From: an uncultured Campylobacter sp.
GTDB lineage: Bacteria > Campylobacterota > Campylobacteria > Campylobacterales > Campylobacteraceae
DNA length: 9,955 nucleotides
Direction: 5' to 3'
NCBI RefSeq assembly: GCF_938045405.1
Contig: NZ_CALIMW010000186.1
Coordinates: forward strand, 1 to 9,955
The notes below the pieces were generated by a model, which was not told where the DNA came from, searched no databases, and saw only the letters and a program-made list of their open reading frames with translations. A program made the position numbers and the translations under genes. Shown here in pieces: positions 6,245-9,955 of this stretch (position 1 is its first letter; the number at the start of each line of letters is the position of its first letter).

Positions 6245-6897
6245 GCGTTTATTTTACCTCCGATCTACACTTCGGCCACGAGCTGGTGCTGAAAAAATAC
6301 CCGAATTTTAGAAAAGGCGCGAACGTAGCCGAGATGGATGAAAATCTCATCGCCGCTTGGAATGCGCTTGTTACACCCGAGGATCTTGTCTATAATCTCG
6401 GCGACGTCTCCTTTCACAAGGATTTTGCGCACACTTGCGAGTTACTTCGCAGACTAAACGGGCGGCATTTTTTGGTGCTCGGTAACCACGATGGACGGAT
6501 TGCTGCGATGAAAAATGAACTGCTAAGCGGACGCAAGGCGGACGGCAATTTTATGTTTGAGCAGATCGTGGGCTATGCCTTTGTGCGCCTATCGCATAAG
6601 AGAGCGGCTCTGTCTCACTACCCGATGATCGAGTGGGCAAACTGCCATTATGGCGCGCTGATGCTCTACGGTCACCTGCATGCAGATATCGCCGAGGTTT
6701 CGGGCAGAGCGCTAAACGTAGGTTTTGATCTGCACGGCAAAATTTTAAGCGAGGACGAGGTGTGGTCGTATCTGAAAGATATCCCGCCCAAGGCTCATCA
6801 CGCAAGCGAGCTAGAGGGCATTAGCGATAGCGACGACGTGGAACAAAGGCGGATTCTGATAGAAAATTTTTTACGTAAAATTAATCTAGATTCGTAA
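6241..6897 (+). CDS. Calcineurin-like metallophosphoesterase
   Basis: A 218-residue cytoplasmic phosphoesterase with the full two-metal motif set in order: DLHFGH (D8, H10), GDVS (D55), GNHD (N82, H83), SHYP (H126) and GHLH (H145, H147). These ligands bind two metal ions for phosphoester hydrolysis. The substrate cannot be told from the sequence; relatives of this small single-domain type are generally annotated only as phosphohydrolases. After about residue 180 there is an acidic, Ser/Glu/Asp-rich tail (ELEGISDSDDVEQRR) beyond the catalytic core. The ATG overlaps the tilS stop by 4 nt, with a GGAG about 6 nt upstream inside tilS. It is the last gene of the panC operon; a link with RNA modification is possible from position but not shown. 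Confidence 0.88.
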   Translation: MSVYFTSDLHFGHELVLKKYPNFRKGANVAEMDENLIAAWNALVTPEDLVYNLGDVSFHKDFAHTCELLRRLNGRHFLVLGNHDGRIAAMKNELLSGRKADGNFMFEQIVGYAFVRLSHKRAALSHYPMIEWANCHYGALMLYGHLHADIAEVSGRALNVGFDLHGKILSEDEVWSYLKDIPPKAHHASELEGISDSDDVEQRRILIENFLRKINLDS

Positions 6898-6902
6898 AAA
6901 AT
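6866..6902 (+). terminator. Weak candidate terminator / inverted repeat at the end of the panC operon
   Basis: Perfect 10-bp inverted repeat ATTTTTTACG (6866-6875) and CGTAAAAAAT (6893-6902) around a 17-nt loop; the second arm contains the stop codon of the phosphoesterase gene. Only two G-C pairs and no following T run on the plus strand, so termination strength is doubtful. Confidence 0.25.
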
Positions 6903-7126
6903 ATAATTTACGGCGCAAGACGGACCCTTTGCAGCAAATAAGTTTAAATTTAAAAGCGAGCCATTAAATACGGATTGATTTTACCTAGTCAAAATTTCAT
7001 TATGTAACGCGAGATAAATTTAACAAAACGCAACCGCGAACGAGTAACCAAATCGTATCAAGCAAGCGTAATATTGCAAAGATAAAATTTTAAAATTCTG
7101 CCTAGGTGCAGAGCGAAAAAATTGAT
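6898..7126. other. Convergent intergenic region, no gene seen
   Basis: This is 229 bp of AT-rich sequence between converging genes. I see no open frame of note, no tRNA-like fold and no repeat array. A TATAAT at 6902-6907 lacks the TG extension and has no gene downstream. Apart from the two terminator candidates at its ends, it appears empty. Confidence 0.6.
7081..7112 (-). terminator. Candidate rho-independent terminator after the 251-residue hypothetical gene
   Basis: On the minus strand, 14 nt after the stop at 7127, TCTGC-ACCTAG-GCAGA forms a 5-bp hairpin (7097-7112) followed by a T-rich tract (ATTTTAAAATTTTATC). The stem is short but its position and following T residues suit a terminator for the right-hand operon. 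Confidence 0.45.
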
Positions 7127-7882
7127 CTAGCGGGCTTCCAGCATTGCGATTTTGTTGATGTAATCGGCGAAATTTAGATTTATCAAATTTGTTTTGATGA
7201 AGATGCGCGTAAAAATCACATAACCGATCTCGTTGCTAAGTGTGCCGTCTGAGTAGATGAAAACGTTGGTGAGAAACTCGCTATTTTCGGATTTGTAGAA
7301 GGTCTCGATCTGAAAATTTAAAAGCTCGTAAAATAGCTCGTCAGTATCGCTCATCGCCGCCTGCATCTCCTCGTCGATACGCATTATATCGGCGTAGAGC
7401 ACGCGCTCTTGGTTGGCGACGACGAAACATGCGCGGTTATTAAATTTAAGCGCAAACATCGCCATATTTTCAAAATCGCTTTGATTTTTTAGCAAGAAGT
7501 ATAAAATTTTAAATAAACTGGCGTGCGAGCTAAATTCTATTCCAAAAGTCTCATCCGCCGCCTGTGCACTTGCGCGAGGAAATTCTACTATGAAGCTATC
7601 ATCGACTTTTTGATAAATGCTATTTTCTTTAATCATATAATCCTCGTTAAAATGCACTCTTTGATTTTCGTCGTCTATCAGTACGCAAGAGATTAAATTT
7701 TTATCACTCAGATCCGCAAAGCCCGCCAGCGAGGTAGCCAGATCGTTTTCTTGCGCTATAGGAAAGCGATCGGATTTCTCATCCAAAATTCTTTTGCCAA
7801 AGCCCAATTTTCTATAAAAAAACTCGCATGCGCCGGCACTTTTAGCGACGCTGAGGAATGATTTTGCCTTAAATAGTGCCAT
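7127..7882 (-). CDS. Hypothetical protein of unknown function (251 aa)
   Basis: I do not recognise a domain. The 251-residue product has no signal peptide and no membrane helix, and is rich in Phe, Asp, Glu and Asn. The N-terminus is basic (MALFKAKSFLSVAKSAG) and is followed by strand-like segments such as LISCVLIDDENQRVHF and SFIVEFPR. A central region alternates hydrophobic helices (LFKILYFLLKN) with RACFVVANQERVLYAD. The C-terminus has LTNVFIYSDG and an aromatic/aliphatic stretch, FTRIFIKTNLINLNF. This reads as a globular alpha/beta cytoplasmic protein. The ATG at 7882 has a strong AGGAGA (7887-7892) and its own extended -10 promoter 20 nt upstream. From memory, C. jejuni also carries a hypothetical gene beside its DUF374-miaB pair, so this may be a genus-conserved neighbour; that is unverified. 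Confidence 0.8.
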   Translation of the reverse strand: MALFKAKSFLSVAKSAGACEFFYRKLGFGKRILDEKSDRFPIAQENDLATSLAGFADLSDKNLISCVLIDDENQRVHFNEDYMIKENSIYQKVDDSFIVEFPRASAQAADETFGIEFSSHASLFKILYFLLKNQSDFENMAMFALKFNNRACFVVANQERVLYADIMRIDEEMQAAMSDTDELFYELLNFQIETFYKSENSEFLTNVFIYSDGTLSNEIGYVIFTRIFIKTNLINLNFADYINKIAMLEAR

Positions 7883-7901
7883 TTTCTCTCCTAAAATCGC
7901 A

Positions 7902-7910
7902 ATTATACCA
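7902..7910 (-). promoter_or_regulatory. Extended -10 promoter for the 251-residue hypothetical gene
   Basis: Minus-strand TGGTATAAT is a perfect TGnTATAAT element in the 46-bp gap after the DUF374 gene. Transcription would start near 7895, giving a very short leader (about 13 nt) that still includes the AGGAGA ribosome binding site. It allows expression independent of miaB. Confidence 0.6.
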
Positions 7911-7928
7911 AAAGACTATTATTTCAAA

Positions 7929-8579
7929 CTAAAATTTAGCGTCCTGCTCGGCGCTTGCAAAAAGCAGTCGTCTAATCGCCTCTTTGCCCGCTTCAAGGCC
8001 AAGTCCTTTTAAATTTAGCGGTGCGCTGAGGCTGTAATTTATACGCGAAAAAGGCTTTGGCAAGACCATCTGGTCCCAGCTGCGAAATTTCCAAAAACTG
8101 CTTGCTTCGTAATTTAGCGCGTAGATATCTAAGCTTAGCCGCTGCGCAAGGATCACGGCGCCGTCGGCGACGCTGTGAAGTGGGCCGCGCGGACCGTCGG
8201 GAGTGATGATGACGTCGGTGCCGTTTTTTATCTCTTTAATCGCACCCATAAGTGCGCGTGCGCCACCCTTAAAGCTACTGCCGCGGATCGCACCGATGCC
8301 AAAATGCGAGATCACGCGCGTAATGATTTCACCGTCTTTGTGATCGCTGATGATGACTTTGGCGCGCCTCTTGCCGAAATCCCGTAGCCACCACCGCCTA
8401 TAAGCAAAGCTCATCATCGCTAATCTTCCATGCCAAAACACGACGACGCAGGGCTTTTCGGGCAGCTTCGTGGGGGTAAATTTAACCCTGCACGTTAAAA
8501 AAATACACCAAATCAGAATAAAAATGAGATATTCGGCGACGCGGAAAAATAGCCGCTTTTTAAGCGATAACTTTTCCAT
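7929..8579 (-). CDS. DUF374 family lysophospholipid acyltransferase-like membrane protein
   Basis: A 216-residue protein with one N-terminal hydrophobic helix (about 15-30, YLIFILIWCIFLTC), probably an inner membrane anchor. The DUF374 blocks follow: VVVFWHGRLAMM (H50), IISDHKDGEII (SDHKDG at 78-83), IRGSSFKGGARAL (99-110) and VIITPDGPRGP (123-133). The family belongs to the broad glycerolipid acyltransferase superfamily, and the blocks take the places of its H-D, arginine/glycine and P-motifs. The acyl acceptor is unknown; a role in lipid or lipooligosaccharide assembly is inference. The ATG at 8579 lies inside the miaB end, a 20-nt overlap, without a good Shine-Dalgarno, so translation probably depends on miaB. 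It ends just before the promoter of the next gene. Confidence 0.88.
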   Translation of the reverse strand: MEKLSLKKRLFFRVAEYLIFILIWCIFLTCRVKFTPTKLPEKPCVVVFWHGRLAMMSFAYRRWWLRDFGKRRAKVIISDHKDGEIITRVISHFGIGAIRGSSFKGGARALMGAIKEIKNGTDVIITPDGPRGPLHSVADGAVILAQRLSLDIYALNYEASSFWKFRSWDQMVLPKPFSRINYSLSAPLNLKGLGLEAGKEAIRRLLFASAEQDAKF

Positions 8580-9855
8580 AAAGCGCCATTCTGGCGGTCT
8601 TTTCGATACGTACTCTGCGCGTTTTGCCTAGCAGCTCCTCGCCGCCTTGCGCGCAGATTAAAAAATTTGAAAAGCTTCTACCGCACGCGGTGCCGTCCTC
8701 GCGCAGCTCCTCGAAATATACGTCGAAAATTTTATCTTTTTGCGCCCCTGCGATCTCGTCTAAAATTTTAGCGTGAGCGCTTTGCAGCCTGCTTAGCCTT
8801 TCGCTTGAAATTTCATCATCAAGCGGCTTTAAATTTGCTGCCGGCGTGAGCGGTCTCGGGCTAAATTTAAAGGAAAAAACCTGCTCGAATCTCACCGCTT
8901 CTAACACCTCCATCGTCTCGGCAAAATCCTCCTCGCTCTCGCTCGGATAGCCCACGATGATGTCGGTGCTGATCGCCACGCCCGGGCAGCTTTGGCGCAG
9001 TTTAAGCGCGCGGTCTAGATACCACTGCTTGGTATATCCGCGCTTCATATCGCGCAAAACCTTACTAGAGCCGCTTTGCAGCGGCATATGCATCGATTTG
9101 CAAATTTTAGGATTATTGCAAAAAACGTCCAAAAATTTATCGTCCATATGCAGCGGATGCGGGCTAGTAAAGCGGATGCGCTCGATGCCCTCTATATCGC
9201 TAAGCCGCATGAGCAAGTCGCTGAAGTCGATTTTTTCGTGCGCGCTAGAAAAGCGCTTGCCGTAATTGTTGACGTTTTGTCCGAGCAAAAATATCTCTTT
9301 AGCGCCGCGAGCGGCGGATCTTTCGGCTTCGCGTAAGATGATTTGAGCGGGGATTGAAATTTCATCGCCTCTAGTCTGCGGCACGATGCAGTAGGAGCAC
9401 TTTTTGTCGCAGCCGATCATTATGTTTATGAAGGATTTATATGGCGAGCTCGCAAAATCGCCGAAGGCAAACTCGCTCTCGTCGTAGTTTATGTCCGTGC
9501 TGATAAATTTTGGCGTACGTACGGCTTGCGAAATTTTAGATACGTTTCTGGCGCCGAGTACGAAATCCACGAATGGTGCGCGCTTAAAAATTTCTCCGCC
9601 CAGATGGCTTGCGGTGCAGCCGCAAACGCCAATTTTAGAACCCTTTTTTCGCGCCTTATCAAAAGCGCCGATCTCGCTAAAGAGCTTATGCACGGGCTTT
9701 TCGCGCACGGAGCATGTGTTTATTAAGATTAGATCCGCAATATTTACGTCGTCGGTAATCTCGTAATCTTGCTCTTTTAGCTGCGCGATAATATGCTCGC
9801 TATCGCGCACGTTCATCGCGCAACCTAGGGTCTGGATGAAGAGGAGTTTGCTCAA
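8560..9855 (-). CDS. miaB: tRNA-2-methylthio-N6-dimethylallyladenosine synthase
   Basis: Radical SAM methylthiotransferase that converts i6A37 to ms2i6A37 in tRNAs reading UNN codons. The 431 residues are family-typical. The N-terminal domain has auxiliary-cluster cysteines C12 (TLGCAMN), C48 (NTCSVREK) and C80 (VCGCTASHLG). The SAM cluster motif CDKKCSYC has cysteines at 149, 153 and 156 and is followed by IVPQTRGDE, which is the MiaB-type continuation. Further blocks are LLGQNVNNYG, RFTSPHP, MPLQSGS, MKRGYT, STDIIVGYPSE and FKFSPRPLTPAA, then a C-terminal TRAM domain. The start is TTG at 9855: it overlaps the preceding stop as TTGA and has GAGGTG at 9864-9869, 8 nt upstream. It lies between an HP0268-family gene and the DUF374 gene, overlapping both. 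With rimO, this gives both standard bacterial methylthiotransferases in one window. Confidence 0.96.
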   Translation of the reverse strand: MSKLLFIQTLGCAMNVRDSEHIIAQLKEQDYEITDDVNIADLILINTCSVREKPVHKLFSEIGAFDKARKKGSKIGVCGCTASHLGGEIFKRAPFVDFVLGARNVSKISQAVRTPKFISTDINYDESEFAFGDFASSPYKSFINIMIGCDKKCSYCIVPQTRGDEISIPAQIILREAERSAARGAKEIFLLGQNVNNYGKRFSSAHEKIDFSDLLMRLSDIEGIERIRFTSPHPLHMDDKFLDVFCNNPKICKSMHMPLQSGSSKVLRDMKRGYTKQWYLDRALKLRQSCPGVAISTDIIVGYPSESEEDFAETMEVLEAVRFEQVFSFKFSPRPLTPAANLKPLDDEISSERLSRLQSAHAKILDEIAGAQKDKIFDVYFEELREDGTACGRSFSNFLICAQGGEELLGKTRRVRIEKTARMALYGKVIA

Positions 9856-9955
9856 AGGATATGCACCTCGTACATATACTCGTTTTCGTTCAGCCCGTAT
9901 CGCACTATGCGCTGATACACGCTAAAACCTTTAGTGTCGAAAAAATCCACCAAAG
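9852..9955 (-). CDS. HP0268-family small protein, C-terminal part only
   Basis: The last 33 codons of a gene entering from the right edge, ending at TGA (9852-9854). The visible tail, with VDFFDTKGFSVYQR and ending MYEVHIL, closely resembles the C-terminus of Helicobacter pylori HP0268 as I recall it (VDFFKEKGH..., ending LYELHII). HP0268 is an 80-residue epsilonproteobacterial protein reported to have nicking endonuclease and ribonuclease activity. The stop overlaps the TTG of miaB, and its codons carry the miaB Shine-Dalgarno, so the two are translationally linked. The start and N-terminal half are outside the window, so the activity cannot be judged here. Confidence 0.72.
   Translation of the reverse strand, partial: LVDFFDTKGFSVYQRIVRYGLNENEYMYEVHIL

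Noticed and set aside
6902..6907. TATAAT on the plus strand after the phosphoesterase gene
   Set aside because: No TG extension and no gene or RNA downstream before the convergent gene; probably chance in AT-rich sequence.
6900..7126. Possible tRNA or small RNA in the convergent gap
   Set aside because: I looked for acceptor/T-arm-like pairing and a promoter-terminator pair and found none that were convincing.
8957..9766. Overlapping plus-strand open frames opposite miaB
   Set aside because: They are antisense shadows of miaB; none has a recognisable domain or start signal.
1..9955. Recurrent AAATTT/AAAATTTTA words throughout
   Set aside because: They occur in coding and noncoding sequence with no regular spacing and reflect AAA/AAT/TTT codon use; they are not a repeat array or CRISPR.

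Overview
The window looks like a chromosomal segment of a Campylobacter species from the higher-GC part of the genus (C. gracilis, C. showae and C. rectus are the kind of relatives I have in mind; species is inference). The grounds are: protein sequences that resemble campylobacterial forms of RF2, RimO and MiaB; the tail of an HP0268-family protein just upstream of miaB; promoters of the TGnTATAAT type with little visible -35 sequence; and AAATTT-rich wording in otherwise moderately GC-rich genes. Gene density is high and no mobile element, CRISPR array, tRNA or rRNA was seen.

Left block (1-1931, minus strand): an extended -10 promoter drives prfB (peptide release factor 2, TTG start, no programmed frameshift), followed by a short unrecognised protein and then a cysteine-rich Sel1-repeat lipoprotein that runs off the left edge. 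Next (1951-2746, minus strand) comes a tightly coupled three-gene operon of small proteins: a DUF883 (ElaB/YqjD-like) membrane-anchored protein, a YqjE-like two-helix membrane protein and a small charged protein in the place YqjK holds in enterobacteria.

Middle block (2912-6897, plus strand): a divergent 165-bp intergenic region carries a strong extended -10 promoter for a four-gene operon panC-rimO-tilS-metallophosphoesterase, with junctions of 1 nt spacing, 4-nt overlap and 4-nt overlap. RimO has an unusual low-complexity insertion of about 60 residues, and TilS has an altered PP-loop signature (SHGVDS).

Right block (7127-9955, minus strand, convergent with the middle block): an HP0268-family gene (only its C-terminus is in the window), miaB (TTG start overlapping the previous stop) and a DUF374 acyltransferase-like gene are translationally overlapped. 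A 251-residue protein of unknown function follows with its own extended -10 promoter and a candidate terminator.

The common thread is translation and RNA/ribosome modification: RF2 (termination), RimO (ribosomal protein S12 methylthiolation), TilS (tRNA-Ile lysidine), MiaB (tRNA ms2i6A) and possibly a YqjD-like ribosome-associated protein. PanC (coenzyme A synthesis) is a metabolic passenger at the head of the rimO operon. I see no convincing undescribed multi-gene system. The best leads are the RimO insertion, the small YqjD/E/K-like operon next to prfB, and the two unrecognised proteins.
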